Notes: generated by a model from the letters alone, not told the origin. Positions 52,485 through 61,819 are shown, numbered from the stretch's first letter. The stretch: DNA of 64,000 bases from Actinoplanes sp. TFC3 (GCF_001553785.1 NZ_LOJP01000002.1:241804-305803); one strand, 5' to 3'. Program-made: numbers and translations.

Positions 52485-53926
52485 GTCGCCTTCACCGATC
52501 GAGGAAGCATCCGGACCAGCTCCGACGGCCACCCGCGCACGAGGGTCAGCACGACCACGAAGACGACTCCGGAAAGCGGCAGGGAAATCAGCGGCTCGGA
52601 GGTGAAAGCCAGACCCGCGGCCACTGCGGCAGCCGCGGCAACGACAGGCAGCAGGCTGACCTTCAGCAGGGCGCCGTACGGGATCCGGTCGCGCAGGACC
52701 AGCCACGAGCCGCCGCAGACGATGATTTCGGTGAGCACCGTCAGCCAGGCCGACGACTCGATGCCGAAGCGAGGTGCGATCACCAGGTTGCCACCGACGT
52801 TGATGACCAGCGCGATGACGTTCTGGACGATCAGCCACTTCGCGCGGGCCGCCGCCACGATGACGACACCGAGCAGTTGGCAGAACATCGACACGAACCC
52901 GGCGAGCATCAGGATGCGCAGGTAAGAACCGGCCGGGGCATACGCGTCACCGAACAGCAGCGTCATGACCCCGGTGGCGTTCGCGGCAACGATGACCAAG
53001 CCGGGCATCACCAGGCTCATGAACCAGTGCCACATCCGGGCCAGCAGGTCACCGAAGCGGCTGACGTCCTCCCAGTCGGCTGACAGTTGAGGCAGCGCGA
53101 CGGACATCACGAGGCCCGGGAAGATGGTGAGGATGCTGAGCACCTTCACGGCGCTCGCGTACTGGCCCACCACGTCCGCCGTGAACAGACCGGACAGGAT
53201 GACGACGTCGATGGAAACATAGGCGGTGGCCAGGAACGACGCGACCCCGATGGGATATGACTCGCGGAACAGGACTTCTGCGCTCGGACGCCCGATGTCC
53301 TGATCTGGATCGCCATCGATTACCAGCCAGTGCCGGGCGGCCCGCCAGACCAACAGGCTGTTCGCCGCCGCCGCTGCGGACGCCGCGGCAGCCATCGATA
53401 CGGCCGGCGCATCCAGTACGGCCAGAGCCACAATGACGACCGTCGACGCCACGGACGTCGACAGGTCGATAGCCGCCATGCGACCCACCTGGTGGCGGGC
53501 GTAGAAGAACTGGCGCAGAGCACTGGTCCCGGCGAGGGCGAGCGCCGGCGTCATGACCAGCAGCGTGCTGCTGCGGATGGTGCCGTACGCGAAGAAACCG
53601 GCCACCACGACACCGGCCACCGCAACGCCAGCCGACCAGAGGAGGTTCACGCGCAGAACCAGACGTCCCAGCACCGACGCGCCGCCTTCGGACCGGCCCA
53701 GCGATCGGCCCAGAACCTCGCCGAAGCCAAACTCGGTAAGCGCCATCAGCAGATAGAAGGCAGCCAGCCCGGCCGCGTACTGACCGAAGTGGTCAGGCGA
53801 CAGTGAACGCACCACCATGACGGACGACAGTGCGGACAGCACCGATCCGAGGACTTTGCGGACCATCATGAGGCCCACGGAGTTGGCCAGCTTGCCGGCG
53901 TTCTCAGCGACTGCGGTCATCAGCAT
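52481..53926 (-). CDS. Wzx-like polysaccharide flippase of the EPS operon
   Basis: A 481-aa protein with 12-14 membrane segments. VGLMMVRKVLGSVLSALSSV and SVMVVRSLSPDHFGQYAAGL are the N-terminal MOP-flippase pattern. It moves the lipid-linked repeat unit outward. The start may be the ATG at 53926 or the ATG at 53920; either overlaps the Wzy-like gene by about 20 bp. Confidence 0.85.
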   Translation of the reverse strand: MLMTAVAENAGKLANSVGLMMVRKVLGSVLSALSSVMVVRSLSPDHFGQYAAGLAAFYLLMALTEFGFGEVLGRSLGRSEGGASVLGRLVLRVNLLWSAGVAVAGVVVAGFFAYGTIRSSTLLVMTPALALAGTSALRQFFYARHQVGRMAAIDLSTSVASTVVIVALAVLDAPAVSMAAAASAAAAANSLLVWRAARHWLVIDGDPDQDIGRPSAEVLFRESYPIGVASFLATAYVSIDVVILSGLFTADVVGQYASAVKVLSILTIFPGLVMSVALPQLSADWEDVSRFGDLLARMWHWFMSLVMPGLVIVAANATGVMTLLFGDAYAPAGSYLRILMLAGFVSMFCQLLGVVIVAAARAKWLIVQNVIALVINVGGNLVIAPRFGIESSAWLTVLTEIIVCGGSWLVLRDRIPYGALLKVSLLPVVAAAAAVAAGLAFTSEPLISLPLSGVVFVVVLTLVRGWPSELVRMLPRSVKAT

Positions 53927-55370
53927 CCTGACCCGCCAGGCCCACGACCAGCCCCAGAATGGGGGCGATGGTGGTGGCCACGGCTACATATCTGATCGTC
54001 ACGACATCGGTCACCGCGGCGATGCACAGGGCAACCACCGCACCAGCAAGCCCGGCCGTCAGCACCGGTGCGCGGGCCCGGGCCCTGCGCAGGTCCATGC
54101 CCACGGCACCGAGCAACAGGGCGAGCGCTCCGATGCCCAGCACGCCGGACTCGGAGAAGATCTGCAGGTACACGGAGTGCGCGTGGGTACTCGCGCTACT
54201 TCCGGGAGCGTGGGCCAGCAGCACCTTGTTCAAGTTGCCGACTCCGACACCGGTGACCGGATGTTCGAGACCCGTCTCGAGGGCAAGGTTCCACAGAAAT
54301 TCACGGTCGCGGTCGCCATCGGCGGTGACGACGCCCCGAGCGGTCGGGTCCGACACCGAGGACGCGCGTTCGAGCAGGGACGGCCCGCCCAACGTGATGG
54401 CGCCGAGCAGCAGAACTGCCAGCAGGCCGCCCGACATCGCCGCCATCCGCCCGCGTGCGCCGCGAGGAGCGAAGAGCACGATGGCTACCAGCGAGGCGAG
54501 GGCGCCCAGCGAGGCCATCCGGGACAGCGACAGCGCCAGTCCGACGCCGATGACCGCGAGCGCGACAACTACTCCGGTCGCGGCGAGGCGCTTCCCCCGC
54601 TGCAGCAGGATGTAGACGGCGGCGATCCCCACCGGGATGGCGGCGACGAGCGCGGTGCCCAAGGAGATGGGATCGCTGTAGGTGCCGGTCGGGCGCGGCT
54701 GGCTCTGGAAGTCGAAGAAGTAGTCCGACGTACTGCGAATGGTCCCGGTGTAGACGTCGAACTCGCTGCGGGTCTGGAATTCCCAGATCGCGAGCGCCGC
54801 CTGCAGCAACAGCGAAGTGAGGCTGCTGCACAGCACCACCAGCAGCCCACCGTGCTGTTTGATCGCGCGGGCGCAGAGAAAAACAACAGCGGCTGCATAC
54901 AAACCGATGCTGACCGGTTCCCAGACGTTCGAGCCACGAGCGGCCGGAATAGCCGCAAGCACAAGCATGTACGGCAGCACGGCGCTCAGGGCGGACTTGC
55001 CCACCGGCTTGGTCAAGCCGAGCAGCAGCGGGATGCCGGCCAGCAGGCACGCCACGACCAGTGCCTGGAAGCTGACGCCGAAGAAGCTCACGTTGAGCGT
55101 CGCTGCCGGCGCGACGAAGACCGCTGCCCCGACGAACACCAGGAACGGACTCGGGGCGAGCGCCACGATGGCCGCGATGATCGGGGTGATGACGGTCAGC
55201 AGGTACTTCGTCGGAGACGGGGTGGTGAACAGCAGTTGCTCGGTCCAGCCCGAGGCGCCCAGCAGGACGAACGGTGCCGCCAGGACCAGAACGCCGATCT
55301 GCTTGGGTTCCAGCTTCGATAGGTCGACCGTCCTGTTCCGGTACGTCAGCAGGACAACCCGGGCCAGCAT
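53904..55370 (-). CDS. Wzy-like polymerase / O-antigen ligase family protein
   Basis: A 488-aa protein with about 12 hydrophobic helices. I prefer the ATG at 55370, which shares a base with the upstream TGA (TGATG); the ATG at 55400 is possible. The large loop contains TGTYSDPISLGTALVAAIP and EHPVTGVGVGNLNKVLLAHA then HAHSVYLQIFSESGVLG, the ligase/polymerase region with the conserved H-x2 pattern. It should polymerise repeat units outside the membrane. Confidence 0.83.
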   Translation of the reverse strand: MLARVVLLTYRNRTVDLSKLEPKQIGVLVLAAPFVLLGASGWTEQLLFTTPSPTKYLLTVITPIIAAIVALAPSPFLVFVGAAVFVAPAATLNVSFFGVSFQALVVACLLAGIPLLLGLTKPVGKSALSAVLPYMLVLAAIPAARGSNVWEPVSIGLYAAAVVFLCARAIKQHGGLLVVLCSSLTSLLLQAALAIWEFQTRSEFDVYTGTIRSTSDYFFDFQSQPRPTGTYSDPISLGTALVAAIPVGIAAVYILLQRGKRLAATGVVVALAVIGVGLALSLSRMASLGALASLVAIVLFAPRGARGRMAAMSGGLLAVLLLGAITLGGPSLLERASSVSDPTARGVVTADGDRDREFLWNLALETGLEHPVTGVGVGNLNKVLLAHAPGSSASTHAHSVYLQIFSESGVLGIGALALLLGAVGMDLRRARARAPVLTAGLAGAVVALCIAAVTDVVTIRYVAVATTIAPILGLVVGLAGQDADDRSR

Positions 55371-56260
55371 CACCGTCCGGCCATCGAGCTGTCGTTCCAC
55401 CGGCGCCGGCCGACCGGGTTGCGGCGCCGTTCGCTGATCACGGCAAGCTCGGTCATGATCACCAGGGTCACGATGAGCGCCACCGTCGAGTACAGCAGTG
55501 GTCGCGGCGACACCTTGCCGGCCGACGGCTGCGTCGTCAGCAACGACAGCACGACACCTCGGCCACCCGCGTCCCGCCGGGCCTGAGTGACGATGTCGAG
55601 CCTCTTCAACGTCAGCGCCAAGACCTGCTGCTGGGAGTTGTTCAGAGACGTGTTGATGCTCGCGGCCCGGGTGGAACCCGATTTGGCGTCTGACAACTGC
55701 TCGGTCAACCGTACGACGTCGGACTTGGCCTGCGTCAGTAGCTTGTCGATTTCCTTGAGCTGATCGGGGTCGGCTTCGGCCGCGGAGCTCATGGACTTTT
55801 TAGCCTGGTCGACCAGGGCCTCACCCAACGCGAGGGCGTTCCTGCTGGCCGCTGCGCCCGAGTCGGCCGTCACGGTGACGCGGATGATGTTGGTGTTGGC
55901 GACCGTGGTCACCAGCGTGCCCGACGAGATCACCCCGACCGGCACGCCGGCCCGCTTGGCCGCGTCCTCCATCACCACCGGCGTGCCGGCGAACTGCGCG
56001 TACTGGGTCGCCAGGCCGTTCGCGCCGTCAACGGCATCAACGCTGGCCAACGACGAGGTGTTGGCGACCAGGACGTCGCTGGAAGCCGAATAGGTCCCGG
56101 GCAGGAAGGCGCTGGCCGCCCACGTCGCAGCGGCGATCAGGACGGCAACCCCGAGGATGGAGAAACGGGCTCGCCAGATGATCTGCGGTCTGGCCAGAAC
56201 CTCAGGCTCCCCGAGGTACTCATTCCTGGCCGGGCCTCGCTGCAGCATTTGTGTCGTCAT
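55370..56260 (-). CDS. Wzz/YveK-type chain-length regulator, no kinase domain
   Basis: A 296-aa protein from the ATG at 56260 after GGAGAAGG. The N-terminal membrane helix (SILGVAVLIAAATWAASAFL) is followed by an extracytoplasmic domain with TYSASSDVLVANTSSLASVD and a coiled coil (LKEIDKLLTQAKSDVVRLTE). A second helix is near the C-terminus (LLYSTVALIVTLVIMTELAV). It sets polymer length. No Walker A/B kinase domain is fused, and no BY-kinase gene lies in the window. Confidence 0.82.
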   Translation of the reverse strand: MTTQMLQRGPARNEYLGEPEVLARPQIIWRARFSILGVAVLIAAATWAASAFLPGTYSASSDVLVANTSSLASVDAVDGANGLATQYAQFAGTPVVMEDAAKRAGVPVGVISSGTLVTTVANTNIIRVTVTADSGAAASRNALALGEALVDQAKKSMSSAAEADPDQLKEIDKLLTQAKSDVVRLTEQLSDAKSGSTRAASINTSLNNSQQQVLALTLKRLDIVTQARRDAGGRGVVLSLLTTQPSAGKVSPRPLLYSTVALIVTLVIMTELAVISERRRNPVGRRRWNDSSMAGR

Positions 56261-56306
56261 GCGCCTTCTCTCCACCGTTTCCGTTGGCTCACCCCGTCCG
56301 GTGGGG

Positions 56307-57776
56307 TCAGCTTCCTCGAGCGCCGAATGCTTGTCCCAAGGTCCAGATCAGGACCTTGATGTCGAACCACAAACTCCAGTGGTCGATGTAGTAGTTGTCG
56401 TGCCGAACCCGGTCGTCGATCGACGTGTCGCCGCGCAGCCCGCTGACCTGCGCCAAACCGGTCAGCCCGACGGTCATCCGGTGGCGCGATTCGTACTCCG
56501 GGAACATGGCGCTGAACTTGCTCACGTAGTGCGGCCGTTCGGGCCGTGGGCCGACGAAGGTCATGTCGCCGCGCAAGATGTTGAAAAGCTGCGGAAGCTC
56601 ATCGATCGACGTGGCGCGGATGAACTTGCCGATCCGGCCGATGCGGGCCTCGCTGTCGCCCGACCACGCCGTATCGGAGTTGGACACCTCAACCGGCCGC
56701 ATGGACCGGAACTTGTACATGGTGAAGAGCTTTCCGTTGCGTCCCACCCGTACCTGGCGGAACAGCGGTCCGTGACCGTCCTCGGCGACGATGACGAGCG
56801 TGATCGCGATCATCAGCGGAGCCAGGAGCACCAGGCTGATCGTGGCCATGAACATGTCGAACAGGCGCTTACCGAGTTGCTGTCCCAGACTCCAGCCACG
56901 GCTGACTCGCATGATCGGCACCCCGCCGATATGGTCGCCGGTCGTACCGGGAATGCGGTCCCAGCCCTGGGTGAGCACGAAGGTGGTGGGAGCGCTCGCA
57001 CCCCGGCGCAAGCCCTCGACCAGGCCACGGCGATGCGAAGACGTCTCATCGAGAATCAGGATCTCGATGTGGTTGGCTCGCACGGCGTCGGCGAGTTCGT
57101 CGAAGTCGCCAAGGTATTTCCACGCGCCTTCCGGCTCATCGCTGGTTGGCCGGTCGGCGACGTAGCCGAGCACGTTCAGCCCATACGTCCGGTGCCGGCT
57201 GAGCACGTCGACCACTTTCTGCGCGCGCTGGCCGTTGCCGACGATGAGCGTGGGATGTGCCACCGAGCCGGCGCCGCGGCCGACCCTGATGACTGCGAAG
57301 ATCGCACCGCGGATGACCAGCATCGCGGTGATCATGAGAGCCGCACCGGCCGCATGCCGCCGTAGCTCCAAGGGCACCCCGAACAACGCGGGGACGGTCA
57401 GGGCGACGGTCATGGCGATGAAGAACTGGCTCATCAGCTGCGGGAGCTGGTCCAGCAGGGCCAAGTGCAGCCGCGGCCGGTAGAGACCGGCGGACGCGTA
57501 CGACATCACGGTCATCAGCCAGCCGACCAGCAACGGCCAGGTCCACTGCTCCCACCAGATCGCGAAGCAGATGGCGACGACGACGTCGCCGACCATGAGG
57601 GCCTTGCCGGCCGTGACACCGGTGGTGAATCTGGCGAGAGGTGACCGACGCGCCTCATCCGGGAAGACTTTGACTTCCTCCGCAGCCGAAGAATACGGAG
57701 TTGGCGGTCCCTCCTGACCCGAGTGCATATCGCCACGCGTCGAGGACAATCCCGGCTTGATCTTGAGCTCGTTCAT
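56307..57776 (-). CDS. Polyprenyl-phosphate sugar-1-phosphate transferase (priming enzyme, WbaP-like)
   Basis: A 489-aa protein: five N-terminal membrane helices, a central CoA-binding-like nucleotide domain (HPTLIVGNGQRAQKVVDVLS), then the C-terminal catalytic domain with GKRLFDMFMATISLVLLAPL, FTMYKFRSMRP and DELPQLFNILRGDMTFVGPR. It starts EPS assembly by moving a hexose-1-phosphate onto undecaprenyl phosphate. First gene of the minus-strand EPS operon. Confidence 0.9.
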   Translation of the reverse strand: MNELKIKPGLSSTRGDMHSGQEGPPTPYSSAAEEVKVFPDEARRSPLARFTTGVTAGKALMVGDVVVAICFAIWWEQWTWPLLVGWLMTVMSYASAGLYRPRLHLALLDQLPQLMSQFFIAMTVALTVPALFGVPLELRRHAAGAALMITAMLVIRGAIFAVIRVGRGAGSVAHPTLIVGNGQRAQKVVDVLSRHRTYGLNVLGYVADRPTSDEPEGAWKYLGDFDELADAVRANHIEILILDETSSHRRGLVEGLRRGASAPTTFVLTQGWDRIPGTTGDHIGGVPIMRVSRGWSLGQQLGKRLFDMFMATISLVLLAPLMIAITLVIVAEDGHGPLFRQVRVGRNGKLFTMYKFRSMRPVEVSNSDTAWSGDSEARIGRIGKFIRATSIDELPQLFNILRGDMTFVGPRPERPHYVSKFSAMFPEYESRHRMTVGLTGLAQVSGLRGDTSIDDRVRHDNYYIDHWSLWFDIKVLIWTLGQAFGARGS

Positions 57777-58308
57777 ATGCGCTTCTACTCTTAGGCGAAT
57801 AGTAGTTGCTTAAATGCCCACGAATAAATCCAAACGAAGGCTACCGGAAGCCCCGCGTCCAGGAAGAATGCGAGACTTCCTTCGAGTGAAGCCGTGCGGC
57901 CGATTCATTGTGACGGTTCGGCCCACAACTACCGGCTCCGGCTGCATCCGCCCTGCAAGCACCCGCTTTGGTGCTACCAGCGGATCAGTATGACCGCCAT
58001 ACGTGAATGTGAATTGCGTTCCTCCGCTGGGAGGCCTACTCATCCTCCGCCGGAGATTCAACGCCGGACAGCGCAATCGGTCACTGCAGCGCCGCTACCA
58101 CTTTGCAACGCAAGGCCGCCAGGAGATATTCGAAGATTGCACGTGGGTGACAGAAACGTTGCAGGCCTGCTTTAGGAACTCAATTTATCCGACCAAACCA
58201 GGCGACTACGCTGCGGCAACCCAAATACAACGTTCACGACTAAGTCGCCTTGAGCCGGCGCCGATCTCTCCAGACGTAACAATCGAGGGGAAAGATTGGT
58301 GCTCTAAA
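57777..58308. other. 532-bp divergent regulatory region of the EPS locus
   Basis: No gene is supported here. The DNA is visibly less GC-rich than its surroundings, especially 57781-57840 and 58130-58310, as expected for promoters. A TACTAT hexamer lies on the minus strand just upstream of the priming-enzyme gene. I looked for a c-di-GMP or cobalamin riboswitch core and did not find one. The long leader before 58309 may hold an unrecognised RNA element. Confidence 0.45.
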
Positions 58309-59493
58309 ATGTGGAATAAGACGGCCGGCAAGACTAAAGCGTGCCTCGTTGCAGCATTGGCTCTTTCGATCACCTTGTCCCAGCCGTCGCTGGCTCAGGC
58401 CGCCACCAAGGCGAAGACCAAAGCCAAGCCCAAAACTGCAGTGACGGCGAAGGCTGCCACGGTTCTCTCCGCGAGCGACCTCCGCATGGTCAACTTCGTC
58501 GACTCAACGATGAAGACCATGCGTGCGAAGGCTCCGGTCGGTGTCCAGCCGGGCACTTGGAACGACTCCGGCGCATGCTGGCGATGCGACGCTGGGCCTG
58601 CACTCGCCCTCGCGTCCGTCTCGGCCTTGACACAGGATCCGGTTCGCCGTGCGGAGGCGGAGACCATCCTCGATGCGGAGCTGCGCACACACCGCCAAAC
58701 GAACGGATCGTTTGGAACCACGCCGGCGGGATCGGACATCGACACGATGTTCTTCGCCAACACACTGGGAGTCTCAGCGCTGTTGCTGAAGCCTTCTATG
58801 GATGCGGCTAAGTACGGCGATTGGTCGGCCGCGGTCGCCAAGGCCGCGGACTTCTTGATTGCCAACGGCAACCTTGCCTGGTACACCAACGGCAACATCA
58901 CTATCGGCAACGCCCTGACGATGGCGTTGGCTTATCGGCTTACCGGTAATGCCAAGTACTCCAAGGCCTACGAGACGGCCATCACCTTCGCAGTGTCGCC
59001 GCCTCAGAGTCGCTGGCCGGGGCGAGGCCTTGTCTACACGACGCGCGGCGTTCGTACCGACGGGCTCGACAGCTCGGGCTACTTCACCGAGGAAGGCTCC
59101 GGCAAGGTCGGCTGGGATCCGGAATACACGATGGTGCAGATGGACCACCTGTCGGTCCTGTACCTCATGAATGGCGACGTGCGAGTGCGTGGCTACCTCA
59201 ACGTGCTCGCCAATCAGATGGACAGTCGTATCAGTAAGGCCACCTACTTCCTGGACACCAGCGGTGGTACTCGCCGTCCGCAGATGGGTCGCCTGTTCCC
59301 GTTCGATACCGGAGCATGGTCGGTCATGGCCAACCTCGGTGGCCGAGCGGATCTCCAGCCTTACCTTGAGGGCCAGGCGAACATGTACATGAAGGCTTAC
59401 GCCAGCGGTGATGGTGACCGGCTTCGAGCTGCCTTCGGCTGGACGGTCGCTTCTGTGCTCATGAGCGACCCGGCTAACGTGACGCTCCGTTGA
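58309..59493 (+). CDS. Secreted CxxC/WYTNGN protein, (alpha/alpha)-barrel-like (copy 2)
   Basis: A 394-aa protein from the ATG at 58309; GAGGGGAAAG lies 14 bases upstream, rather far. Signal peptide to about residue 32 (AQA-A), then a Lys/Ala-rich linker. It shares the copy-1 motifs: GACWRCDAGPA (C90, C93), ANGNLAWYTNGNITIGNAL and RWPGRGLVYTTR, and a matching GYFTEEGSGKVGWDPEYTMV block. It is divergent from the priming gene, so both are probably regulated together. Function unknown; a glycan-active enzyme is an inference. Confidence 0.74.
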   Translation: MWNKTAGKTKACLVAALALSITLSQPSLAQAATKAKTKAKPKTAVTAKAATVLSASDLRMVNFVDSTMKTMRAKAPVGVQPGTWNDSGACWRCDAGPALALASVSALTQDPVRRAEAETILDAELRTHRQTNGSFGTTPAGSDIDTMFFANTLGVSALLLKPSMDAAKYGDWSAAVAKAADFLIANGNLAWYTNGNITIGNALTMALAYRLTGNAKYSKAYETAITFAVSPPQSRWPGRGLVYTTRGVRTDGLDSSGYFTEEGSGKVGWDPEYTMVQMDHLSVLYLMNGDVRVRGYLNVLANQMDSRISKATYFLDTSGGTRRPQMGRLFPFDTGAWSVMANLGGRADLQPYLEGQANMYMKAYASGDGDRLRAAFGWTVASVLMSDPANVTLR

Positions 59494-59504
59494 CCCGAAC
59501 GCGA

Positions 59505-59544
59505 TGTGTCGCTAGCGCCTCGACGCTGAGACGCTAGCGACACA
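59505..59544. terminator. 13-bp perfect hairpin between convergent CxxC and lectin genes
   Basis: TGTGTCGCTAGCG (59505-59517) pairs with CGCTAGCGACACA (59532-59544), with a 14-base loop. It lies between stop codons at 59493 and 59551 and can end transcription from both sides. Confidence 0.8.
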
Positions 59545-59550
59545 GCTTCG

Positions 59551-60312
59551 TCAGCCCGCGACCATCGTCCAGCTGATGATGTCCTGGACTCCGTAGTGCG
59601 TGCCGTTAGCCGAGGTGAAGCCAACGTTGACCGGCCCTGTGCCGACGGCCTTCGCCAGATCGATGGTCCGGTTGATGACCTGTGTGCCATAGCCGGCAAC
59701 CGAGGCTGCGCTGACGAAGACCCGGAGGTTCTTGGTCGCGGGGTCGTAGATGACGGTTCCGCGGTACTCCTTGCCGACCAGGTTCACCGGAGCGGTCGCC
59801 GAGACGGTCTGCACCTCGGCGTTGCCGCCGGTCACAATCGCGACGTGGTTGGCGTTGATGTCGTACGGGTTCTTGTAGGTGTCGAATTCGACCGCGAGGC
59901 TGGGTTTGATCCCGCTGTAGCCCATGCCGCCGCCGTCCCATCCGAGCGCCTTGTTACCGGCACCCTGGAAGACGAAAGCGATCCCATCGCCGTGGACCGC
60001 ACCGCCCTGGCTCAGCGCGACGAATGAAGCAACGAACGGCTTTGTTGGATTGATCTTGGGAGCTGCCCACGCTGCGCCGGTCGTGTGGTTCTTGTTCTTC
60101 ACAAGCCTGAGAACCGTCGGCTTGTTGGCCGGCTTCACCAGCGACGCAACACCCCGCAGCGACAGGTCCGGGCCGCTGTCGAAGTTCGGGTAATCGATAA
60201 CTTTGACAGAAACCGCCGCCTGGGCTGCCGTGGTCGTGCCGCCCATGGCTACGGCGACGACGGCGGCCGTCGCGGCAACAGCCTTCCGGGTGAAGCGAAT
60301 TTTTCGGCTCAA
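59551..60312 (-). CDS. Secreted L-type lectin, copy 2
   Basis: A 253-aa protein with a signal peptide (AQA-A near residue 32). VHGDGIAFVFQGAG (D109) and AVEFDTYKNPYDINANHVAI (E142, D144, N148, D151, H156) give the same lectin metal site as copy 1. Overall similarity to copy 1 is moderate, so the copies are old. It lies 70 bp after ugd on the same strand and next to the CxxC protein. Confidence 0.84.
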   Translation of the reverse strand: MSRKIRFTRKAVAATAAVVAVAMGGTTTAAQAAVSVKVIDYPNFDSGPDLSLRGVASLVKPANKPTVLRLVKNKNHTTGAAWAAPKINPTKPFVASFVALSQGGAVHGDGIAFVFQGAGNKALGWDGGGMGYSGIKPSLAVEFDTYKNPYDINANHVAIVTGGNAEVQTVSATAPVNLVGKEYRGTVIYDPATKNLRVFVSAASVAGYGTQVINRTIDLAKAVGTGPVNVGFTSANGTHYGVQDIISWTMVAG

Positions 60313-60382
60313 CGTTCACTCCTGTTGGTGTGGAACACTTTGATCTCGGACGTTTCCGAGTGAAAAGGTCTTTGTGCTTCGC

Positions 60383-61819
60383 CTATGCGGACGCCGCGCG
60401 CCCCATGCCCCGATACCGCCAGCCGGCTGCGGACCAAGCGGACATGGGCAAACAATTCCGTCCGTCAATGACATTCCGTCGCGTCACCATGCCGGCCAGC
60501 TTGACGGGATCCGCATTACGGAACTCCGCCCACTCGGTCAGAACACAGACCAGATCGGCGGCGTAGACGGCGTCGTCCATGGATTTCACGTGCCCCAGTG
60601 AGGGCTGAGCTCGCTTGGCGTTCTCCCCGCCTTCCGGGTCGTAGACCCGAACCTCCGCACCAGCATTCGCGAGCGCTGCAGCGATGGCCAAGGCGGGCGC
60701 GTCTCTGATGTCATCCGAGTTGGGCTTGAAGGTGGCTCCGAGCACGGCGATCTGCATGCCGGATAGGTCTGGACCCGCTGGTCCAGCAGGCCGATCCAAC
60801 ATCTCTGCGGCCAGCTGCAAAACCCTCGCGCGCCGCCGCGTGTTGATCAAATCCACCTCGTGCAGGAAACGCACCGCCTCACCGGCACCCAACTCCTGAG
60901 CACGCGCCTGGAAAGCTCTGATGTCCTTGGGCAGGCATCCACCGCCGAAACCCACGCCGGCCTGCAGAAATCGGCTACCGATCCGTGGGTCGTAACCGAT
61001 GGCCCGGGCAAGCTGCACAACGTCGCCGCCCGCCACTTCGCAAACCTCCGCCATGGCGTTGATGAAGGAGATCTTGGTGGCAAGAAAGGCGTTAGCGGCG
61101 ACTTTGACCAACTCCGCGGTGGCGAAGTCGGTCACGAGCAGGGGAACATCACGGTCCTCGGTAACTGCCAGGTCAAAGACGCCCTTGTGAGCCTCGTAGA
61201 GCATGGAATTTGCCCATTGCGTCTTGACACCGACGACGATCCGATTCGGCCGTAGCACGTCCTCCACCGCGAAGCCTTCTTGCAGAAACTCAGGCGACCA
61301 CGCCACCTCAACGCCGAGTTCGGGGGCGACCCGTTCGGAGACGAGGTGCTCAACCCACTCCGCCGTTCCGACTGGAACCGTTGACTTCCCGACGATCAAC
61401 GAACGTCGGGTGAGGTGTTCGGCAAGGTTCGTCACGGCAGACTCGACATGCGACAGATCAGCGCCCATGCCACCTTGCCGCTGCGGCGTCCCGACGCAGA
61501 TGAAGTGCACGTCCCCGAACTCCGCGGTGTCCGCGTAGCTCGTGGTGAAGCGAAGCCTTCCCGCTGCGAGGTTGTCTCGGAGCAGCTTCTCCAAGCCGGG
61601 CTCATGGAAAGGAACCGATCCGCTCGACAGCAGGTCGATCTTGGCCTCATCGACGTCAAAGCCGATTACTTCGTAACCCAGCTCGGCGAAGCAAATGGCG
61701 TAGGTCGCGCCTAAGTAGCCGGTACCCAAGAATGTGAGTCGTGGTCGTTGAGCCCCGGAAGGCATCGCCACCGGAGGAAAGCCGGGCCTCAGGTCACCGG
61801 CTCCGTACGGAATCGTCAT
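60383..61819 (-). CDS. ugd: UDP-glucose 6-dehydrogenase
   Basis: A 478-aa protein from the ATG at 61819 with AAGGAC upstream. FLGTGYLGATYAICFAELGY is the NAD-binding loop; KSTVPVGTAEW, SPEFLQEG and the catalytic Cys in GFGGGCLPKDIRAF follow; GATFKPNSDDIRDAPAL marks the C-terminal domain. It oxidises UDP-glucose to UDP-glucuronate, a uronic acid donor for the EPS. There is a ~20-residue leader (MTIPYGAGDLRPGFPP) before the Rossmann fold. Confidence 0.92.
   Translation of the reverse strand: MTIPYGAGDLRPGFPPVAMPSGAQRPRLTFLGTGYLGATYAICFAELGYEVIGFDVDEAKIDLLSSGSVPFHEPGLEKLLRDNLAAGRLRFTTSYADTAEFGDVHFICVGTPQRQGGMGADLSHVESAVTNLAEHLTRRSLIVGKSTVPVGTAEWVEHLVSERVAPELGVEVAWSPEFLQEGFAVEDVLRPNRIVVGVKTQWANSMLYEAHKGVFDLAVTEDRDVPLLVTDFATAELVKVAANAFLATKISFINAMAEVCEVAGGDVVQLARAIGYDPRIGSRFLQAGVGFGGGCLPKDIRAFQARAQELGAGEAVRFLHEVDLINTRRRARVLQLAAEMLDRPAGPAGPDLSGMQIAVLGATFKPNSDDIRDAPALAIAAALANAGAEVRVYDPEGGENAKRAQPSLGHVKSMDDAVYAADLVCVLTEWAEFRNADPVKLAGMVTRRNVIDGRNCLPMSAWSAAGWRYRGMGRAASA

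Noticed and set aside
57777..58308. Possible c-di-GMP (GEMM) or cobalamin riboswitch before the CxxC gene
   Set aside because: The core sequences of these riboswitches could not be found; only short GC-rich pairings are visible.
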